DNA of 64,000 nucleotides from Cardinalis cardinalis (taxonomy: Eukaryota; Chordata; Aves; Passeriformes; Cardinalidae): positions 2,392,189-2,456,188 of the forward strand of contig JACDOX010000030.1 in assembly GCA_014549065.1 (NCBI GenBank), written 5' to 3'. Shown in pieces: positions 38,401-50,790 of the stretch (position 1 is its first letter; every line of letters begins with the position of its first letter). The notes beneath the pieces were generated by a model. That model ran no database searches and was not told the DNA's origin. It saw only the letters and a list, made by a program, of their open reading frames with translations. A program made the position numbers and the translations under genes.

Positions 38401-41204
38401 TGCAGCATCTACCAGTTCATTGGAAGCTCAAACAGACAGTGGCAGTAATGATGACAAAGGTAAATTCTATGTATTTCTATTTATAGTTATTTTAATGTTC
38501 AGCTGTGAGTGTATGTGACTTTAGAGTACGAAAAAAATGCAATATTAGGTTCACTGAGATGATGGCTTGGTGTAGTGTCCAAGGAGGTTTGGGCTGGATA
38601 TCAGGAAAAGTTTCTTCCCTCAGAGGGTGCTCAGGCATTGAACAGGCTCNCAGGGAATGCCAGAGCTCCAAGAGCATTTGGATAACACTCTCAGGCACAG
38701 GGTAGGATGGTTGGGGTGTTCTGGGAAGGGCCAGGAGCTGGACTCCATGATCCTGGTGGGTCCTTTCCAACTCAGNAAATTCTATATTCTGTGATCATCA
38801 TCATTCTTCAGTTTGAAAGTGCAGAATTACATCTCTAATCTGGAGAATCCAGCCTTATGTAAGCAACACCAAAAGTATGTGCTTATCAAGACTTACATAA
38901 TTCTGTCAGATTTGTACTTTATATAATATAATATACAAAATAATCCCATATCTGAGGACAGGAATTGATGAAATTTAAAGCAGCTGGTATGTTCACCTTT
39001 CAGCCTGCTGGACTTCTCAATCCCACTGCTTTTCTTAGTANGTTTATCAAGAGATCCCTGCAGTAAAAAGCATGAGATACAGAACAGTTCAGTCCATTTT
39101 ACTTAATAGATTGTAAGGAGGCCAACAAAGTTGCATAGTACCTGACAGCTTTACTCTGGTCTTTGCCTGTGCTGAATACAATAGGNTGATAGAAATCCCA
39201 GCAGCTCAGGGGCTGGAAAGGCATAATCTGCACTCTTATCTGTCATTCTGCAACTAATTCCTTTCCTCCAAATTAAACCTGGCTCTTGGAAGTGTTTATT
39301 GTGCTTTCCTTGAACCCATTTGTGGAGCATACCCTGAAATGTGAAAACTGTTTCTGTTCAAACAGAAGCTTTTGACTACTAAGCTTTATATTGTTGGTGT
39401 TTGATTGTTTGGTATGGATTGGGTATTTTCATGCCACTTAAACTGAAGGTGAGGATGAAGTTGCTTTAAGAGCTGAGTGCAAAGCAAGTAACCCTTTTTT
39501 AGTAGCTGAAGCGGCTGCAGAGTACACATGGCCTGAAAGGTGTCACTGGCCAGCCACATGTCCATGTCAACCATGGGGGGCATAAGGGACTTCCAAGACA
39601 GATTTTGGCACTGTGTTCACAACATTAACATATTAAAACTTTCTGTTTAAAGGAGGGGAAGAGGAGGAAGAAGAGCCACCAAAAGTCATCGTTAATGAAA
39701 TAAAAGAAGATGATGCTTTCTACTCAAAGAAGTAAGTGACTTTAACTTGGAAAATAAAATTAATACCTGTGTATTGCTACTCTTCACCACCTAAAATGGC
39801 TTTAAGTTTATTAGAGCCTCACTTAAAAATGTTGATAAATTGTACATTAAAGTCCTATTATAACTTCAGAATGATACAGCCAGTTCTTATGACTTTCTGA
39901 TTAGGCCCTGAGTACAGGTTGCTGTGCCTTTTACTTTTCCCTGAAAGTAATACATTTATCATTTCAATACTGAAAGAAATAATTCACTTTCTTTTTGATC
40001 TCCANGTGCTGTCCATTAGCACATGAAACAAGGTCAAGAATAATAAAGATTTAGGTTACTCACAGCATGTTAAATCCTGATTACTGTTACTGTGAGTCAG
40101 ATGGATACATGTACCTGGGAGATACCTTTTTATTTCATCTCTACATGGCAGCAAAAACAAGGATTTGGGTTTTATTTTTTTTCTCCACAGGTGCAAACTG
40201 TTCTACAAAAAGGATAATGAATTTAAAGAAAAAGGTGTAGGAACATTACATTTAAAACCAGCAGGAAATGAAAAAACTCAACTTTTAGTACGAGCAGATA
40301 CCAATTTAGGTAAGTACATTTATCCCAGTAACAGGTCTTGATGTCAGAATTCCTTGCTAAGCGTTAGGATTTTTTTTTTTGTTTTTTTTTACACAGCATT
40401 AACAGATACAATTAGTGAAAACCTTTCTACCTTTTTNTCCTAAATCATTTAAAATACTGATAAACACTTGGATGCCTCTAGTGAGCATTACAAAAGAGAG
40501 CACATGAAGCAGTGCAAAAAGTAAAANGTTGTGGTGTATGTTTGGGGATACAAAGTACCTGTTTTCCCCTTGTTTGTCCAGATTAACATCTGTCTGTATC
40601 AGAACATTTTGCTTCTGCATCTGAACTGCATCTAGTGGTCAGAATGAGGAACTTGGCATAAATTAAGCACTGTGACTGGATTCCTCATTTGCTGCTTCTC
40701 CCTTGTCCCCTTCCCTATCTCCTGTGTCCCTTTACTANCATTTGATATTCAGGTTCCTCCATTTAAAAAAGGAGCATGCAGTATTTGCAGAGATTTTCTC
40801 ATGTCTAGTGAGGAAAGAAATCTGAGACCAATGGCCATGAATGGATGCTTAGGAAAGAAGAAGACAAACATACATGATGTTTGTCAATTGCCTTCCTTCC
40901 AAACACCACCCTAAATCTCTAGTTAATATCTATACTAAATCTGTATTGCAGTAAAAGCTAGAAAATGGCTAATGGTAATTTTTTCCCCTCCTCAAATGCA
41001 GGAAATATCCTGTTGAATGTTCTAATTCCACCTAAGATGCCATGCACAAGAACCGGAAAAAACAATGTTCTTATAGTTTGTGTTCCTAACCCACCCATCG
41101 ATGAGAAGAATCCAGCTGTTCCTGTCACTATGCTAATAAGAGTGAAAACAAGTGAGGATGCAGATGAGTTGCACAAAATCTTACTGGAGAAAAAGGAGGC
41201 TTAA
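32366..41204 (+). CDS. NUP50: NUP50, nucleoporin 50 kDa (complete spliced CDS, 7 coding exons)
   Basis: NUP50 is a mobile nucleoporin of the nuclear basket. It binds importin-alpha and helps release import cargo and recycle importins with Ran. Joining 32366-32434, 33467-33550, 36145-36340, 37800-38459, 39653-39731, 40191-40309 and 41002-41204 gives 470 codons including TAA (469 aa; the human protein is about 468). All introns are GT-AG and every splice phase matches. In order I see the N-terminal importin-alpha-binding segment (about 1-50, with basic run K41-R46), spaced FG motifs (near 78, 116, 230, 276, 306), a conserved block at about 161-199 (YHKQLAALNCSVRDW), an acidic stretch at about 339-344, and a C-terminal Ran-binding domain (about 350-469). 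The start has a good context (A at -3, G at +4) and lies 10 nt into its exon. Three codons contain N; there is no frameshift. Confidence 0.97.
32435..33466 (+). other. NUP50: NUP50 intron 2
   Basis: GT-AG intron; no other feature seen. Confidence 0.9.
33467..33550 (+). CDS. NUP50: NUP50 exon 3
   Basis: 28 codons (residues 24-51), phase 0 at both ends, with acceptor TTCAAG and donor GTAATG. It carries VGTFSVASEEVLKNRAIKKA and the basic run KKAKRR, which in the family serves as a nuclear-localisation and importin-alpha contact. Confidence 0.95.
33551..36144 (+). other. NUP50: NUP50 intron 3
   Basis: GT-AG intron containing the antisense LTR at 34540-35077; otherwise nothing recognised. Confidence 0.9.
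34540..35077 (-). mobile_element. Avian ERV solo LTR-like element in the NUP50 intron
   Basis: On the minus strand it begins TGTCCTGGTTTTGGCTGGGA and contains GCTCTGCCAG and, near its 3' part, GTTCTTATCTCAACCCAGGC, the signature of a widespread avian LTR. It is antisense to NUP50, between exons 3 and 4. The distal end is diverged, so 34540 is approximate. Confidence 0.75.
36145..36340 (+). CDS. NUP50: NUP50 exon 4
   Basis: 196 bp, residues 52-116 plus one base, after a strong pyrimidine tract and CCCCAG; donor GTAAGT at 36341. It has GAFKGFKGF, a glycine-rich SGFGNGAG segment and KPLEGLSNG, all typical of NUP50, and ends in an AFG motif split across the next intron. Codon 65 contains an N. 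Confidence 0.95.
36341..37799 (+). other. NUP50: NUP50 intron 4
   Basis: GT-AG intron whose last 300 bp are almost wholly CR1. Confidence 0.9.
37493..37785 (+). mobile_element. CR1 LINE 3' end abutting the NUP50 exon 5 acceptor
   Basis: Shares AGGTCAGCAAAGCAT at its 5' limit and CCCCAGAGGGTGTCGGGCAC with the copy in intron 1. It ends AGCTCAGGATATCCTATAAC, a worn form of the CR1 terminal motif, only about 15 bp before the exon at 37800. Confidence 0.9.
37800..38459 (+). CDS. NUP50: NUP50 exon 5 (largest coding exon, FG region)
   Basis: 660 bp, residues 117-336 plus one base. It begins right after GTAACAG and ends before GTAAATT. It carries the strongly conserved block at about 161-199 (YHKQLAALNC, SVRDWIVKHV, NPLCDLTPIF) and the FG motifs VFG, NFG and LFG, in Ser-rich sequence. 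Its acceptor lies a few bases after a CR1 LINE 3' end (see findings). Two codons contain N. The open frame runs upstream to 37739, but that part is intron and CR1. Confidence 0.95.
38460..39652 (+). other. NUP50: NUP50 intron 5
   Basis: GT-AG intron with a CR1 end in its first third; otherwise nothing recognised. Confidence 0.9.
38575..38805 (+). mobile_element. CR1 LINE 3' end in the NUP50 intron after exon 5
   Basis: Contains TCTTCCCTCAGAGGGTGCTC, AGGAGCTGGACTCCATGATC, TGGTGGGTCCTTTCCAACTC and ends TATTCTGTGATC. It lies about 115 bp downstream of the donor at 38460. Confidence 0.9.
39653..39731 (+). CDS. NUP50: NUP50 exon 6 (acidic linker and start of Ran-binding domain)
   Basis: 79 bp between acceptor TTTAAAG and donor GTAAGTG. 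It codes a run of six Glu followed by PPKVIVNEIKEDDAFYSK, leading into the RanBD1 fold. Enters in phase 1 and leaves in phase 2, consistent with its neighbours. Confidence 0.93.
39732..40190 (+). other. NUP50: NUP50 intron 6
   Basis: GT-AG intron, no other feature. Confidence 0.9.
40191..40309 (+). CDS. NUP50: NUP50 exon 7 (Ran-binding domain)
   Basis: 119 bp between TCTCCACAG and GTAAGTAC. It codes CKLFYKKDNEFKEKGVGTLH and LLVRADTNL, the RanBD1 beta-strand region that is nearly invariant in vertebrate NUP50. Confidence 0.95.
40310..41001 (+). other. NUP50: NUP50 intron 7
   Basis: GT-AG intron, no other feature. Confidence 0.9.
41002..41204 (+). CDS. NUP50: NUP50 exon 8, terminal coding part with stop codon
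   Basis: Coding from the acceptor AATGCAG to TAA at 41202-41204, residues 403-469. It has GNILLNVLIPPKMPCTRTGK and ends with SEDADELHKILLEKKEA, the conserved C-terminus of the Ran-binding domain. The open frame extends upstream to 40965, but that stretch is intronic. Confidence 0.95.
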
Positions 41205-41359
41205 ATAAGTTGCAGTCCATAATTTGAGGAGTTATTGCCAAACTGCTGCTGCTCTTTTTTCCTTCCGTAACTTGATTTGAACATTTAATTCTTTATTCTC
41301 ATATTAAGAACTGTTATAGGAATTCTGGAAAAATGATGTGAGGAAAAGCTAAACTAGCT

Positions 41360-41365
41360 AATAAA
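41360..41365 (+). terminator. NUP50: Proximal poly(A) signal of NUP50 (AATAAA)
   Basis: AATAAA about 155 nt after the stop, followed by GTGTTGGACTGTTCTCC and further T-rich sequence. Its use would give a short 3' UTR isoform. Confidence 0.5.
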
Positions 41366-44300
41366 AGCTTTAATAGAACACAAGTGTTGGACTGTTCTCC
41401 CTCATTTTCAGTATCTAAATGCAGGATCTCTTCTGGATAAAGCACATGGATGTAAATCCAAGCAAATGTTTTTAGCACCAGTCGACCAAATGGACAGAAA
41501 TCTGAGTACAAAAACACGGTACCAGAGCTTCCTTACAGACTGTAATACAATGCAAGCACCTCCTGTTTTGGGAAGGGAGGATGTTCAAGCTTACCTGTTG
41601 CAACTGTTTCTAGACTGCAGATTTTTAATAGGTCTGTTGTATTCTGGTGAGACTGACTTCTTAGACTCAGTGGCAGAACTGCACCCCACCGGTGATGATC
41701 TCCATTGTGNTGGGTCTGTACCCTTGCAGACCTGTGTGCTTTCAGGACTCAGAGACTGCAGATATTTGAAAGAGAATTTGCTTGTGTAGTCTTGTTGACA
41801 GTAGTGGTTCCTCCAGAGGAACTGTCAGTTCTGTTCTTACTGTAGCAACAAGAGAATGATGTGCAATATGGTACAAGCAGACAACTGGAAGACAGTTTTA
41901 TCTTGGACACACTGGCAGCCCCTGGCTTCTGACAGGTCAGAACAGAGGGTTGCACTTCCACACGATCCTTCCAAGGTGTTTGTCCTTAATCCCAAAACCC
42001 AGCTGAGGCAGAGCTGGACGTGCTGCATTGCTCCTGCTGCTGGTACTTTGCTGAAGAAAGCTCTTCCCACAACAAACTTCAGGACTCTTAAAGACCTTTC
42101 TGTTGCCTGTTGCCCTTGCCAGGAGACACATGCACAAGGGTGTGTGTCAGTATGTATTCTTCCATGTGATAAAAATGCTGTGCTGCACTGCATTAAACAA
42201 AGCAGCAGAGTGCAGCTTTGCCAAAAGCTTTCTGTTGCATGTGGGGAGCATGGGGTAATTNGTAAACTTAGTTTTCAGCTGTGATAAAATTAACCAGGTG
42301 GCAATAATTTGGGGATCAGAGCATTTATTCTGGTCTTGGTTTCACTCTCAACTTTGTCAGACTGTTTGNTGGTTTAATCCTTTTCTTTTTTTCAAATGTT
42401 TGCTGGAAACTCCTTCCCTAGTAACTTTTTCTACTTNGCTTCCAACTCTGGGACTTCTCCAAGAGCTTGATGATAATATGAAACTTGAACTGCTCTCAGA
42501 TGTGTCACACTGACCANCTCTGGCAAGATGGAACAAACGTGCTGTTTTGCCTCTGGCTAACGTGACACAGAGGAAAAACCCCTTTCCTTAAAAAAACTCA
42601 GTGTGACAATTCATACAGGGGACCTGGTGGTCCAGCACAGTGGCATCCTGTGGGCAGGGAACAAGGAATAACACCATTTGATGAGGTGCAGCACATCTCA
42701 CCTGTACCCCTGCTCTGGCAGGGAGCAAATGGCTGCCTGTAGGCCTAATTCACTGCACAGTTCAGGTTATGGCCTTTTTCCCCCTCTTCATTAAAAGGAG
42801 GAAAATCTTGATTTTATCTATAGCCCTGTTGACCAAAGTTCCAAAAGAAAGGCCTTTGCTCACATTTCAGCCACATTTAGTGCACAAGAATTGCATTTTT
42901 AACACAGGAGTGTGAAGGGAGCTTAGATGCCATTTGAGATATTTGAAAAATAAACTGGTGCCTTTGAGGATTCTTTTTGCATCTGGCTAAGTACTTAAAC
43001 CATTAAAAGTCAGTGACAATGCTTTCCTCAAAATAAGATACTTTTTTTAAAAAACGAGTTTTGCTGCTACCTAAATTGGAGGCCCAAAGCTGACAGGGTG
43101 TGTCTAAATGTGTATGAATGAAAAACAGAATGCTGCCTAAGAGTTTAGTCCAGGCTCTGGTCCAAGGGCTCAGTTAATTTTGCATTTGTCTTTTGACTGT
43201 AGTGTCTTAACCCTGTCTCTGTACAGAANGGTTTATAGACAGAGCTCTGGTTGTACATCCCATAAAGAACAGCTCTGTCTGTAAAAGCTTGGCCTTTTCT
43301 TTGCTTACTTCCAAAAGCTNATGGATTTGGAACTGTTCCTTCATCCTTAGAAATGTGGACCAACAAACTGAAGTTAACACTTCTTTCCTTATGCTTGCCT
43401 CTGAAGAGGGGCAGTTGTTAGGTTTTGCACACATGGATGTGGCCCAATTCTGACAGTACACCTCTGGCCTGTNGCCAAGCAGAGGGCACAGAGTGAATGG
43501 AAAAATAATAGAGGAATAATANATTGTGTTGGAAAGAATTAAACCTTACCCTAGCCATCATAGCAAGTAATGCCTGAATTCTTCTGTGCATGTATTTAGT
43601 CAGTAAAGCCAGGGGAAGGTAAAAAATTGGGATGTCACCTTCATTAGAATGTCAAATATATGCATAAACATACANCTTTGAACATTTTACATGGGGAAAT
43701 TTGCCTCTAAAAGGACAGGGAAGATTTTTCCCTGCAAAGCAGATTTTAATCAACATNAATTCATGGTGACTGTACCATTATGTGGACTATGAAGCAGGAA
43801 AAGAGTCATACACTGACAAACTTGGTGCTCAGGTATAAAGCACAGCCTTTTCCAGCACTTTAGAAGTTTTTGATGATGCTTCAGTTTCTATTTAAGGAAT
43901 ACTAAAATATAGAAATGCTGTAAAAGGCCAGAGATTGTTAAATAGAAANAAAGGCCTTAAATGAAAAAGCAAATTCCACAGAGACCATAGACATCAGTGT
44001 ACTACTGCCTTGATAACAAACTGGCACATGCTATCCAAGGAAAGAATTTTGGTCAGAATTCCAACTCAAAGAGGCATTCCTGTGTCTTAGTAATGTATTC
44101 AACAGCTGGATATCAGATACCTGATATTAAAGATGCAAGTTTCTGCCCCAATCTGTGTTAATGCCTTCGTTGTTCCAGGTGTATGTAGATGTTGGAGTGT
44201 CTTATCCATTCCTCCTTCTCTGATTTTGAAGTTTCAGCTGGAAAATGAACATCTCTGCTTCTTTTAATTATCAGAATAATTTCTAAGGGAGATTATTACA

Positions 44301-44804
44301 GTTGGCTTGAATTTTATTTTAAAATATTAAATTGCAGTATGCAAGGTTTAATTTAGGAGGGCAACACTGTGTTCCTCTAAGCCCTTTTGGCTGATGGATG
44401 TGAAAGTTTATATTAAATTTACAGTTCAGATGAACATACTGTAGAACATAAACCAATCAGGAGGTTTGCTGTGCTATTGAAACTGAAGTTCAGCTCCCTT
44501 TGCAGCACTGTAACATTTAAACTGTCATTAAAGATTGACTTTCTGATGCCTTAACTTATTTGCATTTGATAAATTTTGTAGCTGGTGCCTGTGTGCAGAA
44601 ATTACCTGACATTAAACAATTTAAAGTGGCATGAGCTAGTCTAAATCCAATGAAGATGCTGAATGTGATGATTTGTTAGTTGTTAGTAGATTTCAAAATG
44701 CTCTGAATTTTTCAGTGGATACTTAAGTTTTACATAACGTGTATGTTAATGTTTTCATTAGTTCTGATACACTGAGGTCATGTACAACAATCCATGGAAA
44801 TGTG

Positions 44805-44810
44805 AATAAA
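44805..44810 (+). terminator. NUP50: Distal poly(A) signal of NUP50 (AATAAA)
   Basis: AATAAA with an upstream TGTAC and a GT-rich downstream element about 20 nt later; cleavage is expected near 44,825. It is the last good plus-strand signal before the convergent gene's 3' end. Confidence 0.6.
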
Positions 44811-44830
44811 TGAATGGAAGATTCATTTGT

Positions 44831-46409
44831 CTTGTGTGAATCCCTTTCATTTTGAGTGTATAACACATGGAGTAAGTAATAAAATGAATTGTACAACCAG
44901 TGGCTTGCAGGTGAACTCCTGCCTGGATAATTCTGCTACTAAAAGAAGGAATGTCCTGCCCTGCCNATTCCTGACTTGGAAACCTGGAGCCAGTTCAGCA
45001 AAATGCTTCCTCCTTGTGAGGTCAGTGAGCTGGGGCTGCCTTGGAGGACAGAGGGAACACCTGTGCTCACATAGCAGAAGAGTGACTGGTAGAGAGACTC
45101 ACCTCTAAACCCTCCACATGAATATTAAAGGATTTAGAAACCACATCATCTAGGTCTANCTGATGACCCTTACTGAATTTACTTTAGATCTTGCCTAGAG
45201 GCACAAACCTAAAGTCAGGCCNAAGTGATTATTTTTTTCATTGGTTTGTGACAGTTTGCAAACACAAGGAAAAAACCCAATTTGGATTTTGAAAACTAAA
45301 CCCAAAACCAGCAAACCTTTCCCTGTCCAAACTTCTTGAATGACTAACCAAGCAGGGGAGGTTTATTACCAACACTCGTGAGGTTCTAATGCTCTTTACC
45401 TTTAGTGATGATTTAAATAATGCTTCTCTGTTATGACTGCTTCCAAAACCTTTCAACTTGAAGCATTCAAGGAAAAAAAAATAACACACTTTGTTTCAAA
45501 GCAATATTTTAGTATTTCCCAGCCAGCTAAGATTCCTGCCCAGTTGCATGAGCAGTCACAAAACAACACNGCCAACAATCTGCTCAAACATCCATGTAAA
45601 GAACTGAGACATCCTGTTCNTAAGCTCTGTGTTTTATTTCTCCCTAATATCCCACATGCCTCTGAGCTATCACACATGGCTTAGGATAAATGTTGTTACC
45701 TACCACATGGATTCATAAAACATCCTGGTCTGGGATTCTTTGAAATGAAATCATCAGCACATCAACTCAGGGACATAGTTGGTAACATTTGTTCAAGGAG
45801 TGTATACAAAAATTCCCTGAAGGTTTCCAAAAAATCAGGTGGAGAGGGAGGATTCAGAGCCTTGCATGTCTTTAAATCAAGGCAGATCCCTGCCAGTACA
45901 CACAATTCAAGGCAGTGTAAGCAGTGCAGATCTAAATTCAATCTCATCTTTGTGACAATNCACAAATTGCATTGAAGTTCTTCCTGAATTAATCAAGGAA
46001 AAAACCATAANAGCCATCAGTCCTCAATATTATACACTGTACAAACACGTCTACATAATCAAGTTTAGAACAAATCACAGATCAGTTTAGAAGGGCTGTT
46101 CTAAAGGCAGTAACAAAAACCTTTTGTAAACCAATTCAGGACTNCACTGACTTTTACCTTCTTCCCCCTTATCCAACGTCAAGTAGTCAGGGACTGATCA
46201 CTCAGAGGTTCTGTAGCAGAAGCAGGCTTTGCTCCAAGTGCAATGATAATGAAGAGCAATGAGGCCACTCTGCCACATGAGTTTCCATCTGGCAATGCCT
46301 ACATGAGTGCCACAGAGCCTATTCCACCACTGGTGCCTGCCACCAGGAAGGAACACATCCAAACTCCAACACCAGCAGGCACAGTAGAGAGAAAACATCA
46401 CTAACAGAC
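44831..46409. other. Space between the convergent 3' ends
   Basis: No coding signal. A minus-strand AATAAA near 45,632 could be a further distal end for KIAA0930 transcripts. Confidence 0.5.
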
Positions 46410-46432
46410 TTCATGGTTGTTAAAGAGGTCTG

Positions 46433-46438
46433 TTTATT
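46433..46438 (-). terminator. KIAA0930: Candidate poly(A) signal of KIAA0930
   Basis: AATAAA on the minus strand, followed about 25-45 nt later by a GT/T-rich stretch (TTAGTGATGTTTTCTC). A second AATAAA lies 55 nt upstream in the transcript. Confidence 0.4.
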
Positions 46439-49400
46439 TGCTGCAGGGTCCAACACTTTCTTCNCTGCTGCCATAAGCACAGCCAACTTTATTTTTGGTG
46501 CACAACCTTCTCCTTGCTCTTTGTTCAAATGGCTCAGTACAGTGCCTGCACAATTTTCAACCCATCACCTTTTAAGCAACACCAATGATCGATGAGGCAA
46601 ATAAAACCCGAACCATGCAACATGTGTTAGGCTGATAGAATTAGGCTGAGAATATTTATATATTTACATAGAGAACATTCAACATTGGAATCTGCTTGCA
46701 GACTTGTATTATCTTGACCAAGTATCCAAACAGCTACATTCTGGTGTAAAATACTCTTTTGTTTAAGGTTTTGTGTAAAAGCTACTTACTTCACAATGCC
46801 TTAACTGGATAACCGTACCTGGTTTTGACAGAGAATTTCAACACACCAGCACCACACACTTGCAGTCATACCTTGCAGAATGTGTAAGGCATTTGCAGAC
46901 ATCTGATTGCTGGGACCACAGGAAATCCACTTTCCAGAGCTTTCAGCCATGACCTTTGGAAACCGTGAGAGTCTTTCAAATACAAAGAGTGAATTCATAT
47001 GAGAGACACTGTTCATCCAAGAACTATAAACTTGTCATTTCTTGACACTGCTACATACAACACAGTTAGAATTTAAGACTATAAATTATTTTCCTAAATA
47101 AAAATTTGTTCTTAAACCCCACTGAGTAACAACAGGGCTTAGGCACTTCTGAAGATTTTATCTTACATCTGTCTTTAATATGGAAGCTTTAGACTATAAA
47201 ATACAGGACAAGAAATCATCTCAAAAGGAACAATTAGTGACTGGCAAGAAACAGGTCAATAGTCTAAGAGTGTAGTCTATTTCCCTGGATTCCACATCCA
47301 TACAGAATTTCAGTGATCAGATGGGATTCTGTACANGAGGGTCTGCTGGAAGAAATCTGTCTGCAGAGCCAAGGACTTCACTGTCTAAATAATGAACATA
47401 NTTTGGGGAAAACATATGTGAAAAGCCACCTGTGCAAACAATTCTCTTTTCTGGAAAGCACACCATGCCCAGAAATAGAAAAGTATAAAAATAGNAACAG
47501 CAATCCAGAGCCCCATATGCCCAAGCCTTGTAAACAATGAAGACCAGNAGAATAAAAAGGGAAGGAACAGAGACCAACACAAACTGGATTAGCCAAGACA
47601 GCTGAAAGACTCAGAGTTTCTAAAAGCATCTTCTTTTAAAAGGAGATTTGGAATCCGCCTTGTCCTGGCTGGCAGGACATAAGAGAACATAATTTCATAT
47701 ACATGGTGGTCTCTAAGGCAGAGCAATAATCTGCTAGCACAAAATAATTGATTTAAGAGCTTTCTTAAAAAGACCAAACAAACAACGACCCAAAAANAAN
47801 CCCCAACCAACACAAAACAAAANAAAAANTCCCAAGCTTTTTATACTGGTTAAATGAATAGCAGTGAAAAACTTGTTATGGATTAAAAGATTCACATCCT
47901 TGTATTTGACATCTATCAATATACAACATCTATGAAGAGCTCAAGTGGTAAGCCTTGATCTCCAGAGGGAGTGAATGGGCAGAAGGATGGAAGGAGTTAA
48001 CTGAGCAATGAGGTATGNTGGAATTCCAAAAAGAAAGACAGCTGTTCTGCCAAGTTTCCCAGATTTGTTAACTGAGCTGCACCTTCAAACATCAGCATAA
48101 CTGATGAAACACACTGTGCCCCAACCATTAAGACAATGACAGCCAAACAGCCTTCATGGCACTGCAGGACACACTGTAGCAATTACTTCGATGGTCAACA
48201 GGGGCTGAATCCAGTTCACTGCTTAGGAGCTACAGAATTAAATCCTCTCCAAATTAATAGGGTGAGAGGTTCTTGCTAACATTCATTTTCCTTTTTTGAT
48301 GTAGTGCAATAGCATGCTAAGGGTCCAGCTGTGCCATCCTGACCCAAACAAAACGTTTTGATCAAATTCCCTGTCAATCTGTCCACACAAGGACAATTTT
48401 CAGGGTTTGTTTAAAAGCAGAACAAAATGTGGAATTTGACAACAAAAGTGGGAACCACTGGCTATACACAAAAAGTCCAAGACAGTTGTTTAAAGAAGGA
48501 ATAACTGAGAATCTGGAATATTTTTGCTTCCAAAAAGCACTATTGACATTCAGTAGACTTTTTGACCTCTGTTTTCCATTTATGTCCATGAGGGCATACT
48601 TGTAGTCCTTTTCTACCAGAAAAGGTGAGTCATCAATGTACCTATAGCATATCCCACGAGCAAGATACAAGAAAGAAATTCACTTTTTTTAGGACATTAC
48701 AGCCCTTCAAACACTAGACATCAAAATCCAACCACATACATGTAACAAAGCAGATGATACCTCCTGAAACACAGATGCAGGATCTAAACTGTACCTTCCA
48801 TAGCACTGCTTTTACACTAATGCACTAGCTTAGAATCATTCCTCATTTGCTTTGAAATCTTACACAGCAAGATTTTCTCAGTCTTTCAAAATCACACAAA
48901 GTTAAGCCACCTAAACATAATACACAACACCAAGGGAGCATTACAAATTCTTGTCCACTGAGAAGTGTTCAGGCACCTACAGCTGAGGGTCCTATGTGGA
49001 TACACTTCCTTTTTACATTGTTCCTCTGGCTGCCTGCCTGAAAGGTATCAATTGTCATGATTAGTACAAATGTGAACCCTCTCTCCCTTCCCTCTGCAGT
49101 GAAGATTTGAAGGAAAACCAAGCACTGATTTGCCCAGTCCAGCAGTATGAAAGCACAGAGTGAGGAGCACATTGAGAGGCTTGTTTTCTAGCTGAGAAGT
49201 GGTTTANTTCTCAGCATGGGCAAAGAGAGAATATTTGTATGACTGATGCCAGGCACAGTACCTGCAGGGGATCTCAGGTACCCACCCAGGCTGCCTGGCC
49301 AGTTCCTTGAGAGGGCACTTCAGCTGCTGTGTGAGGACTCCACCTCTCCCTGGGCTCAGGGAGGAATCCTGGGGCCAACCAGGTTGGATGGTGGAAACAC

Positions 49401-50750
49401 CCACACAGACCACAGGCAACATTCCAAGGTTGCAGCATGAAAAGTGGGTGTGCTGGTAGTGACAAAGGGAACNTTTTCCTAGCATTTTCTTGCAACACAT
49501 TTGAAGCCAACTGCAAACTGGTCAGCTGTCCCTGTCATACACTCATGCTGCCAGTGTAAGAAAGGCCACCGTGCTGTGCTANGGTGACAGCTGGCCTCAA
49601 ATACAGACAGACCTCCTTACCATGCTGGAGTCATCAGGTTGGGCTGAAGGGCAAATTTGGTCTGCCTTTATGCTGAAGTGGAGCTATTTCCACGGAATCT
49701 AGCCTGAGGAAAAAAAGCAGTAAGTCCTATTTGAGAGGTTAAGTCATTTAGATGCTACTGTGAGAGTAACAACAAAGCACTTTGGAAAGACCAGGTACGA
49801 GGGAGACAAAGGTCCAGGCTCAGAGCACATGCCCCAGCATCAGCTTTAGGTGCTCAGAGTCTGAAAAGTGACAAAAATGGCATCTTCTCTCTCCCTTTGT
49901 GCATGCACTGGAGTCTCACATGCCTCAAGGGACATGCCACCCCTCCCACTGCTGTGGGGCCCTAAATGGACCCAAGCATGAACTGGCTCTCATCAAAATA
50001 GCCAGCCAGAGCACAGTAACCTCAGCATTCAATCATTTTGCTTTCAAATGTCAAGGACAGCAGTTTTGCTGTTTAGAGAGAGCTGGACTTCATGTGTAAA
50101 CATAAGGCTGTTTTCCTGAGAGCTCCTGACACACCATTTTCAGACCTCCCACTATGCAATTTTTAGTCACTTTTCAGAACAGAATTATGTTTCCATCTTT
50201 TGTATTTCAAGAAAGCTCTCTGTGCTTCAGCATGTAACAACCAAAGATGGAGAATCCAGGCAGGCTGCCTGATCTAAAGCAGCTCTCATGCCCTCCTTGC
50301 CCTCAAAGGGTACCTCAAGGATGACTACAAACCCCCAAGTCCAGTGCATGCAGGAGGATGGGTTCCTGGTAAGGTTTTAGGCCTTTGGAGAACAATTANA
50401 GTCTCCTGTTTTTTCACTTTAGACTCAAACTGGTATTGACTCAACTGAGAAGAAGATAAGCAGCATTAGTACTGGAGATGAACCTCAGCTTTACTATAGC
50501 AGCACATTTTAGCCTTCTTTTCACTGGCTCATTTTCTTAGCCAGTTCTTGAGGATGAAAATGTTGCTGTTCTTTGGTAGATATGGAAATCTGTCAGCAGA
50601 GTTCACCTGTCCTAACACCGACACATGAAAAATGGGAACATTTTCAGCCTCTTTTAAGCTCTGACCTGACCTGCTGCACATNCCAAAACAGAGATGTCTC
50701 TTTCTCTTTTTCTTCCTTTGGAAGGAAGCTGCTCTCTCCCTGCTCTGATC

Positions 50751-50790
50751 CACACACACACACACACAGAGGCACACACACACACTCACA
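50751..50790. repeat. (CA)n microsatellite, interrupted
   Basis: Eighteen bases of CACA, then GAGG, then another CA run to 50790. It lies in the probable KIAA0930 3' UTR, where the RNA would read (GU)n. Confidence 0.9.

Larger units (their letters stand above)
41205..44830 (+). other. NUP50: NUP50 3' UTR
   Basis: No other coding signal follows the stop. Canonical AATAAA hexamers on the plus strand lie at 41360-41365 (T/GT-rich downstream), 42949-42954 and 44805-44810. The last is followed by the GT-rich ATTTGTCTTGTGTG and preceded by a TGTA motif, which makes it the best distal end. Open frames of up to 142 codons here have no family resemblance. Confidence 0.7.

Noticed and set aside
37739..38518. 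259-codon open frame as a single exon
   Set aside because: Only 37800-38459 is exon; the ends are intron and CR1 sequence, as the splice sites and family alignment show.
41837..42284. Open frames of 118 and 142 codons after the NUP50 stop
   Set aside because: They overlap on opposite strands in the 3' UTR and resemble no protein.
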